This document shows, piece by piece, positions 22,533-32,939 of a DNA stretch of 64,000 bases (position 1 is the stretch's first letter; each line of letters begins with the position of its first letter). The stretch comes from Phialocephala subalpina (taxonomy: Eukaryota > Ascomycota > Leotiomycetes > Helotiales > Mollisiaceae): the NCBI GenBank assembly GCA_900073065.1, contig FJOG01000001.1:3694455-3758454 (forward strand), given 5' to 3'. A program made the translations under genes and the position numbers. The notes below the pieces were generated by a model that worked only from the letters and a program-made list of their open reading frames with translations, was not told where the DNA came from and searched no databases.

Positions 22533-24018
22533 ATGGCTTCGGCTCCTGAGGTCGATCAGAATGCAGGGTTGCGTTTTTCCACACTGCCCGAGGCCGTTCC
22601 CTTGCCTAGTCCAGGAGACTTACCGAGAGAGCCACACACGGAGAAAGAAGCTTTGCAATATCAGATATCCAGCACCGACCCTGCAACCGAACAGACAAGA
22701 AATCGATCTCACAGGTGGAGCTGGATAGTCATTGCACTTGTTGTCATTTTGGCAGTGACAACCGGAACGGCGGTTGGGGTTGTGGTACGCAAAGAAAAAG
22801 CGTTTGTGTTTCTAAAACGTTGTGAACTGATTGTCTGTTCTGACTTGGTCACATAGTCAGTCCTCAAAGCCTATTGCCCCTACGACGACACCTTCTCCGA
22901 CCTCAACCACTCTATCAGGTCCATTGACGCCCACGCCAACCTCTGTCTGCCGTGGCACAGTTTGTCCTTCCATGATAGCCGTGGTAATAGATACGACGCC
23001 TTCAGCCCCTTCTGGTTCAAACCTCTTTTTCGCCCTCGGACAAGACAACCTGATATGGTATAGAAGAGGGGATGGCGTTACTTGGTTCAGTGATTGGAAA
23101 AATTTGGGCGCCGGTGGAGTCAACGTGAACTTTCAAAGTCAGCCAGCGGCCGTGTCGTTTCTTTCCAGCCAGACAAATGTCTGGGTTGTCGATACGAACG
23201 ACAGGATGCGCTCATTATCTTTGAAAAATGGCGTATGGGATAATACTTGGTTAGATCTAGGTGGGAATTTTACTACCCCCATGACTTCCTGCTCGTACGA
23301 GTCTGGCGTTCTCGATGTCTTTGGAAGGTCGACCGACGGAACTCTTCAGCATATTAACTGGAACCTAACGGGCTTTGTATATTCTAACTGGGAGTCGCTC
23401 TCAGGGTATCTTTCGAGTGCCCCAACAGTGACCTGTGCCGGGACGAATCGGATGGATGTAGTTGTGTACGGGGGCTACCGTAGTCCGTTTGATCTCTGGA
23501 TAAGAAGATGGGACGGATCGCAGTGGATAGCATGGCAAGGAGAGGGCGGTAGTTGGAAGGGGGATCCCTTCGCACTCTCAATCGGTTTACAAGAAACCCA
23601 CTACTTTGGGATAGGGACGGATCAAGCTATGTGGCACATGACCTGGACTGCGTCCGCAGGTTATGGGTTCATCGAAAGTCTTGGAAGTTCATTCGAATCG
23701 ACCCCTTTCGCCATTGCAGTTGGCAACGCACGTGTAGACGTCCTGGCCGTGGGGACAGACGACCAGCTAAAGCACAAGGCTCGCATTGGCTCCACGTGGA
23801 ATTCAAACTGGGATGACTTAGGTGGCAATTTTAACAGTGCGCCGGTTGCCCTTTACACTTCTTCCGGGCTAGTGAGTGTCTTTGGTATTGGACATAACGG
23901 AAGCCTGTTCCATGGAACATGGACTATTGGAAGTAGTGGAACCTGGACGAATGGGAACAATTGGACAATAGATGGAGGAGCTATGTCGACAACTTGGTTT
24001 CGCGAAGCAATTTCTTAG
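22533..24018 (+). CDS. Membrane-anchored beta-propeller lectin-like protein, two exons
   Basis: Predicted 469-aa type II membrane protein. Exon 1 (22533-22784) encodes a Pro/Glu-rich cytosolic tail and a single transmembrane helix (WIVIALVVILAVTTGTAVG, residues ~64-82). After a 76-bp intron, exon 2 (22861-24018) gives a Thr/Pro/Ser-rich stalk and an ectodomain with repeated blades: NVWVVDTNDRMRS, WLDLGGNF, VLDVFGRSTDGTLQH, MDVVVYGG, THYFGIGTDQAMWHM, VDVLAVGTDDQLKH, WDDLGGNFNSAPV and LVSVFGIGHNGSLFHG. This pattern resembles PLL-like/DUF346 and fungal fucose-type lectin propellers. The acceptor four bases after the first AG is needed to keep the frame. A role in glycan binding at the cell surface or recognition of other organisms is inferred from the fold only. 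The gene is intact although it lies between two AT-rich repeat blocks. Confidence 0.8.
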
Positions 24019-25185
24019 GATTTATCACCATACCTGCCTGCTTGTCTGTGTACTTGAGCTGCCTAGTGCTTGTTGAACCGAATAGTGATAAGTTCACGAA
24101 CTTTCCTCTAGTATTTAGATACATTATACTCTTGTAATTATTTTATCTCGTTTCCTTCAGCTTTATTAGACCATCGCTGATTAAGATCATAATACAAAAC
24201 TATAGATCACAAGAGCTAGATTCTAGAGTATTCCATAATCCAGTCGATCTACGGACTAGATTGTGGCATTTGGTAGCTGGCAGGTCCACGATCTTGAACT
24301 CGTCTCTCTGTTTCGTAGTTTTTGTTGGCTTGGTGCATGTTCGGTTGTATATGCGAGTTGATAGAAGAAGGTGGCTTGAATTGAGCAGAATAGGATCTTG
24401 CAACTGCCGGCGATTGTATATCAAATGTCTGATTATAAGACATGGTCGTGGAAAGAAATAAAGGTAATATATAATAAACAAACTTTATTTTGAGAGGAAT
24501 TTCGTTTTCATAAGAAGAATTATTCTGTCGTATATATAGCATAAGCAAACGGTTTAATGTAATCAAATTCGAAAGTATACTTGACTAAAATCAATAGCGG
24601 AAACCGGAAAACCTAGAACTTGAAATAGGAATTGGGAAAGTGGAATATTATTCTTTGTTTATAGCCAAGTTCGATTCTTGGTATCACTTTTGCTTTGCTT
24701 TCCATCTTAATATTAGTGCTTCTTTTCTTCATGCCTTATAATAATTTAAAAGTATATTACAGTAGAATTCGAAATCGGCTTCAGTTCCGAATTCTCTGTC
24801 TTTTTATTTTGATCCGAGGCGCTAGCTGTATGTGGCTAGCATCAAGTTACCCCTACATAAGTTTATTTTTGGTCAACAAGTGAGCAGGAGATCGCTGCCT
24901 GAGGATCTAGTCACGTCGCCGGTTATCGGCGCTATTTCTGCTTCTTACGTGATGGAACTGAACTTATACCTAACAACCTAAGGATTGCTCTTGACCCTAC
25001 ATACCATGCCCTGTTCTATTAGACATCATTTGTCAGTTGCTTGGGAAAGACTGCATTGGTGGTGAAAAGGGCTATGGAAGAGCTATATATACACAGAGGG
25101 GAGGGGTACCCCCCCCTACCCCCAGGAGGACCCTGAAACAGGCCGCGTGTAGGCCGCGTTCTCAACTGACATCATTACCTTGCTC
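24019..25185. other. AT-enriched intergenic block with repeat remnants
   Basis: The stretch 24050-24890 is AT-enriched and shares a short RIP-diverged motif with the 20.8-21.5 kb block (near 24765). A CCCCCCC run occurs near 25110. Apart from a possible 64-aa frame (24249-24443, listed separately) no gene is seen. Confidence 0.5.
24249..24443 (-). CDS. Possible 64-aa small protein, unrecognised
   Basis: A minus-strand frame begins MSYNQTFDIQSPAVARS and ends in DRGPASYQMPQSSP. Composition is Ser/Gln/Asn-rich and hydrophilic, with codon use more gene-like than the AT-enriched surroundings. There is no domain and no context support. It could be a genuine short gene or chance. Confidence 0.3.
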   Translation of the reverse strand: MSYNQTFDIQSPAVARSYSAQFKPPSSINSHIQPNMHQANKNYETERRVQDRGPASYQMPQSSP

Positions 25186-25655
25186 GGCATTCTATGTAGC
25201 TAAAGCTATGCAAGATAATGGAGTATCTGGATAATTAACTCCCAACTTACGTTTCCGTAATTGTATGTATTCCTCCAAAAGTTTTACAGCTTCGGTTTCT
25301 TTGCCGGTCCCTTTCTACGTAGATGTCAGATTGTTCATAATGGTCAGCGTGGAAGGATGGTGCGAGCCGAGTTTCGTCTTGCGCGCTTCTAGCACTTGCA
25401 GGTCTAGCTCTTCAGCCTCGTCCCACCGGCCTTGATTCTAGTACGTTGTCGCGAGGTTGCCCATGCTCGTCAGCGTATTAGGATGGTCGGCTCCGAGCTT
25501 CGTCTTGCTCGTCTCCATCACTTGCACTCCCAGCGCTTCGGCCTCGTCCCACCGGCCTTGATTCTGGTACGTTGCCGCGAGGTTGCCCACGCTCGTCAGC
25601 GTGTCAGGATGGTCGGCGCCGAGCTTCCTATCCAGGTGATCAGCTTTGCTTGGTG
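25186..25655 (-). pseudogene. Kinesin-light-chain-type TPR repeat remnant of an NLR
   Basis: Read on the minus strand, four consecutive TPR units of the kinesin-light-chain type found in fungal NACHT/NB-ARC receptors are visible. They have the landmarks KLGADHPDTLTSVGNLA, NQGRWDEAEAL, KLGADHPNTLTSMGNLA, NQGRWDEAEELDLQVLE, HHPSTLTIMNNL and a terminal AVKLLEEYIQLRKR. Stops interrupt the frame: TAG where the sister unit has CAG (Gln), and TAG where the family has Trp (after NNLTST and after ALAT). All are explainable by C-to-T/G-to-A changes. There is no N-terminal part. The fragment is on the same strand as, and downstream of, the NACHT relic at 27600-28215, so both may come from one receptor gene. 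Confidence 0.8.
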
Positions 25656-26529
25656 ACCACCTAGTACTGTACGGTATCGTAGGTGTTACGGCACTGGACA
25701 CAACTCGCATATCCAAATCTCTCTTCTCCTATGGAATAATTTAGATTTATCAAAGGACTTAGAGTTGACATTGCAGTGGGCTGATTCCCTGACGCGAGCG
25801 CTTGAGGATCGCTAGAGTCGGGAAGGGCGTATGCTCGCCAACGGTTGACTCCTGTCAACGAAGCCTCTCCGCCGAATGATAATCTTTCACGTCGTTAATA
25901 TTACAGCCTTCGAGCTTGTCTAATTTTATTGAAGAGTCGTAGTTTATTGACTATAACTAGTCATTACTACTCAAGAAAGCTAAGCTTTAAGAATGATTTC
26001 GAATCACTGGAACATTGATAGCGAGCCAAACGTTGCATTATAGTCTTTTTGCTATCCTATGATACCTTTCCAAGGGATATAGAGTTGAGGCGTTTACAGA
26101 CAAGGGGAGGGCAGCCAAGGGTTTTAAGACCAGGGGTTTTGGGGGTTCAAGGGATTCTAGGGACCCAAGATCTTTCAGCCAATAAAATGATCCCGATCAC
26201 CTCACTATATTCTCCCGGGAGCCAGAATTGCCTCCAGCCTCAGGCATCACATGAACCAATTAGTCAGCAGCATTCGAATGCATGAGCAATCCTGCCTAAA
26301 AATTATCTGACCATGACCAACTGAAAGGATCGACCCGCTGGTCTACGCATTAGCAACGGTGCCCACCTGATTCCTTCGTGCACCGAAATACAATTGTGTT
26401 TAGAAGTCTAGCTAATTCTTTATCTTTGGTAGGGTCTCTGAAGAGCGAACGCCGCGACACCCGCGACCAAGCAAAAATCCGACTCGAATCATTCTTCTGG
26501 TACAGCATTTGGAGCAATCAGGTTTCATA
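25656..26529. other. Intergenic between TPR relic and BTB gene
   Basis: No recognisable gene or domain. The right end is the presumed promoter of the BTB gene. Composition is unremarkable. Confidence 0.4.
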
Positions 26530-27511
26530 ATGGCAGCGTTAGATGTGGAGTGAGTCTTCAACTTCCTCCCGTGGCCCGAAGCTTAGTTTGTGGACTAGTG
26601 TTTTCAGATCAAAACAATTTGTATTTGTCGTCGGCGAGAATCAAGCAGCGTTTACAGTCCACGCAGCCATTATTGCCAAACAGTCGAAGGCGCTCGATGT
26701 TCTTATCAACGGATCTATGGGAGAAGCCTCTGATGGAAAGGCAATCTTTGAAGATGTCGAAGAAGATACTTTCATACGGTTCTGTCAGTTCGCGTATGCC
26801 GGCGACTACACTACTCCAGATTTCACCCACATACCGATTACCGAGCTTCCGGATATTTCACCCCCTGCCGCTATATCATACGGTGCTTCTACAACGGATC
26901 GTGATGATAGCAGATTTATAGAGCCGGAGCCAGTGCCGGACGCCCCAGTGCCGGCCGCCCCAGTGCCAGTACAGGACGACCCAGAGCCAGAGCCAGCACC
27001 AGCCGACTTTGGTTGGGGATCGACGCCCAAAAAAGCGAAGAAACCGTCAAAGCGCAGCCTCTTGCGACAATCACTCCACGACCAGCTCTATGATACCGAG
27101 ACAATTCGTACAATCTTGGCGGGGCGATGTGAAGTTCGCCAGAACTCTGCTCCCACAGAGGATTACACTACAGTCTTCCTTGGCCACGCGCAGTTATACG
27201 TCTTTGCGGAAAAATGGGGCATTAAATCTTTGAAAACCCTCGCTCTGTTCAAGCTTCACAAAACATTAACGACGTTCACTCTATATGCAGCCCGGCGACC
27301 CGACATTGTAGAGCTGCTACGATATACCTTCTCTAATAACCACACACCGGATCTTGTCGATGCTATGGACGATTTAAGGTCATTGGTAATGCTATATACA
27401 GCATGCGAGGTGGAAAATCTCATCCACTGTCCCGACTTCCTATCATTGATTGGGGAGGGTGGTCAACTTGCCCAAAATCTTGTTCAGGTGCTGCTGAAGC
27501 GTATTCGTTGA
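26530..27511 (+). CDS. BTB/POZ domain protein, two exons
   Basis: Predicted 307-aa protein. A tiny first exon (26530-26549, MAALDVE) is spliced by a 58-bp intron to 26608-27511, giving VESKQFVFVVGENQAAFTVH. This restores the canonical fungal BTB start better than a frame that begins in the intron. Other BTB features are HAAIIAKQSKALDVLINGSM and EDTFIRFCQFAYAGDY. A linker of PVPDAPVPAAPV-like Pro/Glu/Asp repeats (about 26925-27000) precedes a C-terminal region with LYVFAEKWGIKSLKTLALFKLHK, typical of this family. Fungal members of this type are usually of unknown function, and some BTB proteins are cullin-3 adaptors. It is intact, and lies between two relics of an NLR-type gene on the opposite strand. 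Confidence 0.88.
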
Positions 27512-27599
27512 CTTAGGGTTGGAATATCTCAAGTTGAGTGTGAAGAAAAAGTAATGCCGTTACTGAACATCTATGCCCACCAAAATGATGTGATTATTC

Positions 27600-28215
27600 A
27601 GTTATGAAGCCATTTCCCTTCTCAATCAAGGCGGCGTTCAATATCTGGGATCTGATAAAAACCGTATCGTATCGGAATATTAAGTCTACTCGTTAGAAGA
27701 CCCGAAGTCGGACTGTCTTTAACGTTCTAGCTTGAATTAAGAGTTGTGAAATCATTCCAATATCGTTCTTACTATCGCACTTATCAAAAGCATCGACAAT
27801 AAGTACATACGATAAGGGATATAAGCTATTATCTAGCCTTAACAATAGACGGAGAACGAGCTAGCGCTATTAATCGCAAAAGGATTAGTTTGTAATATTA
27901 TGTTACTTTATAATAACATTATAAATAAATTCATTAGATTTGCGGTACGTTGCGTGCAAATTATATAGCAAACTCACAAAGAACTTGCGAACATAGTTAG
28001 TATCTCTACTACGTCTTGAGGAAAAGAAGCTTGCCTTAAGACGCCTTTGATCAAAGTATTCACGAGCGATAATACGCGCAACCGTCGACTTTCCTATATC
28101 GGCTAAACTATTTAACCAAAAAATGTACCGGTCATTTTGTCTATTAGCCTAGCAATATATTTGTTGTAATAAGTCGACTCGAGTATCGGAGAGGCAAATA
28201 GATAAGTATCGCTTA
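27600..28215 (-). pseudogene. RIP-degraded NACHT NTPase (STAND/NLR) fragment
   Basis: Read on the minus strand, one frame follows the fungal NACHT domain: the lead-in CLSDTRVDLLQQI; a corrupted Walker A, FWLNSLADIGKSTVAR, where the family has FWLNGMAGTGKST; LKASFFSSRRSRD; YVRKFFVSLLYNL; a Walker B segment LSYVLIVDAFDKCD; MISQLLIQARTLKTVRLRV; then TSRLNIPIRYGFYQIPD. Several TAG/TAA/TGA stops and a frameshift interrupt it, and glycine codons in the P-loop have become Ser or Asp, consistent with G-to-A changes. The DNA is AT-enriched compared with neighbours. No effector domain is visible upstream. The fragment ends about 90 bp beyond the stop of the convergent BTB gene. Confidence 0.85.
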
Positions 28216-29792
28216 TTATATGAATTAAATAGCGCATCGGCAACGGATAAAAGACAATAGAGGGATTCAACCTCGGAAAATGCATGCTCTGGGATTATCT
28301 TTAGAGACCAGATGGATCAGATGAAGTGACTAGGTTGAACTTGGCAGCGGTTTTGCAAAGCTGACAGCAACAATCGATATGACAATGAGTTCAACTGGCA
28401 AGATTACCAGCCCCAAAAGACAAGGGAAATCTATTGAAGCGCGTGATTTATTTTTTCAACAAGTTCCTGAGGTGATGGAAGGCCAAAGTTGAATCTATGG
28501 TCGTGGGCGACAAATCCTCACTTCCACAATTAAGCACGGTAGACATTGACTCCGCATGTGTTTTGCGGTTATTGCGAGGGGGTGTGGGAGGTACTTATAT
28601 TTAAAGGCTTGAAGGAAGACTCCTCCTTCGTCGGTACGTCGGTGCGACGGTGCTCCTTCCCAATTCCTGTTTGAGTGGGTGGACGAGAGATAGCCTGACA
28701 GAAATGACGTGGGTACATACTTACACCTGCCTTGAAGCCAGCAACGGGTTGTTTGCAGTGAATAGAACACATGGTCACGCCATTTGCCAAGTGTTCCTTG
28801 CCTAGATTTGTGAAAACCTACGCCTCAAGACTTCTTGGTTGAGGACGAATTGATAGAATATTCGAGAGGGGTATAAATAAATCTCCCGCAATCAGAGAGG
28901 AAGTCAACGGAGATGACATACGAGTTCGCTACTCCTTTAATGTGTATGGGCGGAGGAAGGATACTTGCGACTCTGCTCAGGGTCCGTAGGTTCGTGGGGA
29001 AGTTACTTGAACTCCTACAGCTCCTTTCGAGCAGGTTCTCACCAGGTTAGAGCTTCATGCAACGACGCGAAATTAGTATCATTTCCATTTTTGCTGTCAT
29101 TTGTGGCTCATATCAAGGCAACAAGGCAAAATATGGAGGTACCTTCACTTTGAGAAACAGTACAATGAGAACCATCCATTCGGATAGAAGAATGTCTGTC
29201 ACCACCGAAGACAAGAATATACAATTGGGCTTTGATCGATGAAGTACAAGAAGCCACTATAGGTGATTGTATACCTTGCGCCGACTCCGTGGAGCTGCTC
29301 AGTTTTGAAACCCGAGCTCGACCGCGGTGGAAGTAACACGGGACAAGGAATTCTAAATTCACTTTCAAACGAGACGCGTTAGCATCTTTGGATATCAGTT
29401 GTGACAATCAAAAAGTTCCAGGCAGACGTGGACATCGGAGCAGCTGGAAGAACACGCTCACGTTAAACCACCTTGGCCGGCGAAAGTGAATTGGCGTCAT
29501 TGAAGCACAGGATAGATGAAGACGCCAAGCGGGAGGATAGATCGAAACCTACTTCGCACGCAACGCTTTCGAGCAAAACAGTTATGGTATCACATCAGAG
29601 CACATCACGAAGCAGAAGAAAGTCGTCAAGTACTGTACTGCATTCTCGACCCAACTCGATACCTGCTATCTCAAGGCCCATCGGAGTTGTCTTAACGCGT
29701 AATCAGTAATCATCACTCCCATCCCACCGACTAAACTCTGTCAAGTGAATACAATCATCCACCCCAAAGCTCTCAATGCGTACTGTAGGTGC
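28216..29792. other. Intergenic region, no recognisable gene
   Basis: I see no domain or splice structure. The left edge may hold further unrecognisable NLR sequence. A 78-aa plus-strand frame at 29473-29709 is Ser/Arg-rich and unsupported. Confidence 0.4.
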
Positions 29793-31158
29793 CTAAGCAC
29801 GGTAAACATTCACACCATCGAAGCTGTAACGGACACGTTGACCTTCTTCTTGCTCTTGCTCGCGCAAGTGCTCGTTGATAGCCTGTTGAGGGGTAGTGAC
29901 GATAACCGGACCGCGAGGACCACGCTGAAGATCCAACGTGGCACGATGACGACGCAGCATCTCACCTCTCTGAGCAATCTTCTCATCCATCATGTCCAAT
30001 CCTCGACGAGTAATCTTGTGCTTGTCATGAAGAGGGAATGCGAAGATCTCATCGTGGTTGACCGAGGTGGGGAGGTTGGAGCCGGTGAAGAGATTGAGGA
30101 ACCAGTTGCCAACGACCTTGATGTAGGCGAAGAGATAGATCTTGAGCCAATCCGCGAGACCCATGCACTGGTAACTCTCTCTCTCGTACTGGAGGACAGT
30201 GGCAGCGAACTGAGCTCGAAGCTTGGCGTTGAGGACTGCTAGTCGGTTGACGTCTTTGGCATACTCAACGTAGGCAAGCTCACGCTTCTGGTCCTCCTCG
30301 GCCTTGCGCTTGGCTGTCATTCTGCTCTTGTGGGCGAGGTTCATGTCGACGTTAACGCGCTCAGCGGCCTCGGCAGCGGCAATGACTCCAACGACGAGAA
30401 GGTGTTCCATGTCTTCTTGGAAGACCTTGAAATCGACAGCCTTATCCACGATATCGGTCTTCTCTGGGTCGGAAGTGCGGGTATTGAGGATTCGGGGCAT
30501 GAGGTAGTCGATCTTTTCCTTGCAGCCGGCTTCTGTTGTCTCGTCAGTAGCTGTGAAAACAAATGTAGAAGGGGTTTGTACCATGTGAGCTTTGGTCGAC
30601 CTTGGCGAACTCTTGCGGGGTTGGGTAGGAAGAGTGGTCACTGCTGGAAGCTGCGCCAGGACCCTCACCGGAGGATTCGCCTGGGAGAAGCCACTCAGTC
30701 TCCTGGTTGCCCTCGTTGATCTCGTCGTTGCTATGAGCGCGTTAGCTATTGCGATCTGTAGGGTATCAGAGGGCAATATACTCCGACTCGTACTCGTTCT
30801 CCATCATGACGTGTCGTTCCTTGAAAACTCGACCTTCGTTAACCGCGTCGATCTCGCCGTTGCTGCGAGCGCGTTAGCTGTTGCGATCTGTAGGGTATCA
30901 GAGATCAGAGGAGGGATTCGTACTCGTGCTCGTGCTCGATCTCCTTGATCTCCATCATGAGAGACTCCTTGCTGATATGACCTTCGTAGACTGTAGCTAG
31001 ATTGAGGGAAAGAGTCTTGTCAGATCGATCAGCCTTGTGGTGAGCACGCAGGCTGTTTGCGCGACTATTCCATACTGCGTTAGCGTTGGTGCGTCTCGTT
31101 TCGACAGGAGAGATGGAACATACCGAGGCACGGGGAGGTAGTTCGTGTTGGCGAACAT
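29793..31158 (-). CDS. Unknown protein with internally duplicated exon-intron unit, five exons
   Basis: Minus-strand exons 31158-31124, 31064-30924, 30862-30794, 30730-30582 and 30550-29793 join in frame to a 383-aa protein starting MFANTNYLPVPRR. I do not recognise the family. Visible parts are an acidic, Glu-rich N-terminal third, a region with VVGVIAAAEAAERVNV, a Lys/Arg/Glu-rich probable coiled coil (SRMTAKRKAEEDQKREL), a hydrophobic segment WLKIYLFAYIKVVGNWFLN near the membrane-insertable range, and a charged C-terminus ending in YSFDGVNVYRA. Introns 2 and 3 are near-identical and the flanking exon ends are similar, so exon 3 plus an intron was duplicated (period 132 bp). Reading straight through the introns would give a different N-terminus, but the spliced model keeps the frame at all four junctions. 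Confidence 0.65.
30712..30930. repeat. Imperfect 132-bp-period duplication of an exon-intron unit
   Basis: The segment starting near 30712 recurs near 30844. The intron core GCGATCTGTAGGGTATCAGAG is shared without change on the plus strand, with a few substitutions around it. The copies include the acceptor sites and the first codons of exons 3 and 4 of the gene at 29793-31158. Confidence 0.85.
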
Positions 31159-32939
31159 GGCAACGGAATTTTGTTCTGTTGCAATTGTTTGTGGTGTTTC
31201 GAAAGGTTTTGGGGAAATTCCGAGGAAGGGAGTTTGGCAAATCCAGATCCAAGCCACGCTAGTGCGCTTGCACGAGAAGGACTAGAAAGTCACGTGAACA
31301 GTCCAATGCTGGCGATGACATGTGCAAGTGCACTCCCGTTTGTTGAGCGTTTTGAATGTTCCATTATCTAAGGGACAATATGACCTATCAGAAAGTGCGG
31401 ATATAAAGAATGGCAAGGCTAGTTCAAGAATGCCCTAATAACCGTTCAATCCTGATATCTGGGAGGTAGGTTTGAATGTTCCAGGCAGGGCGGGACAATC
31501 TGGAACTACGTTAGGCCTTCATACTAAGAAGTCTGGTTGAAGGCTCCCAACATGATGTCAAGTCAAAGAGTTGAAGTGCATGCAGCATTCTGGACTGTCC
31601 AACTATTGCTCAGACATTGAAGCCCAGGTTCAGGGACTTAAGATTGAATGGATGCTACCATGTCTGGGTATGTCATCACTCATGTTACATGAATATTGAT
31701 CCAGATGCACAGGCATCCGCCCAGCCTCGAGGCCTTGCAGCTAGGTTTCAATTAATTTCCTGGCAACAGTTGGGCATCCTGGAACGCAACATGTTACATG
31801 TACTCAAAGTTCTCTCTGGCTTGATGTCTTGTTGGACTCCAAGTGAAGCGCTTGGCGTGCTCACAACACGAGGGACATGGGGAGCCATGTCTCATGTCGC
31901 CTCATCTGTTGGACAATCTGGGGTCCATAATCACAGACTCATAGATGCCCAACATGCTCTTGTATCTATACAATGACAAATAACAATACAGTTTAAAAGA
32001 GCTTGGCATCGCTGAAGCCTTCCTTTGAGATAGCTAACAAAGGCAGGAGGGCCCAGATGCACACGCAGGCTGACGACAAAAAGAATGTGGACGTTAGGAA
32101 GAACAGCACATCAGTGCGTCCAGTTTTCAATGCTAGAATTCCTTCGATCATTGCAATTCAGCATTATTTGAAAGGAGCAGCAAGCATAAGAGAGCTAATT
32201 CAGTAAATGATATCACGAACAGGGCAAAATGCAAACGGCTTCGAGGCAAAACATCTGCCAACTGAAAGGCCATTGCAAAGAAGAAACTCGAAGTACAAGC
32301 AAAGTTGAACTTAAAAACCAAGCAAAGTGGACTTGCACACTTCTTCGGAACTTGAGCAAGCAAGTCTGTAGCAACAATGAGGCCTCGAGCAGCACAGCCT
32401 TCAATTTGCTCTAGGAGGTTCCAGCAGCAGCATCACCATCAGCCTACTTAGACTTTCCTAGCCGACTCCACATCATATACCACAAGCAATACTCGAGAAG
32501 TATACTTGCAACAGGCATCGGAGCATTTCGTGGTGGTACTGTGGTTCGGAAAGAGTGGAGAGGATGAGATGTCGTTGAAATGTTAGTGAGTGCCGCCAAG
32601 CCCTGCACGGGCACCTTCCTTCTTCGAGACATTGAAGCGAGTGCTGACTGATGCAAGGGCGATTTCAGGGGTAGCGAGAGAATCATTTATTATTTAAGAA
32701 CTTCTTAACTTTGTTCACGATGAGTGTGTAGGTTCGGAATGGAAAGAGGATGGAGCGAGGTGGTAGCCATGGTATTGGGAAGAAAAATATCACAAAACAA
32801 ATCTTGGAGAACTCAGAGGGTATGAGTCGATCAATGCTCTTCAGGAGCAACACACACTTTTTTGCAAGATACTTTAGATTATCTACGAGGTGATTGTTCT
32901 ACAGGATATCCTTTCCCTCCATGATCATTAATGTGATGT
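31159..32939. other. Intergenic, no recognisable gene
   Basis: About 1.8 kb with short frames only. A minus-strand frame at 32444-32686 and an alternative frame there ending in STRFNVSKKEGARAGLGGTH could be exons of a small unknown gene, but I cannot build a convincing model. Confidence 0.4.

Noticed and set aside
24665..24681. A CCAAG-TTCGATT-CTTGG stem-loop that looks like a tRNA T-arm
   Set aside because: No matching acceptor stem, anticodon arm or D-arm is found upstream at tRNA spacing; the surrounding AT-rich DNA makes such a stem likely by chance.
26543..26607. BTB protein start at 26543 without an intron
   Set aside because: The sequence before VESKQFVF is intronic in a GT-AG model that restores the canonical BTB start; the unspliced N-terminus has no family match.
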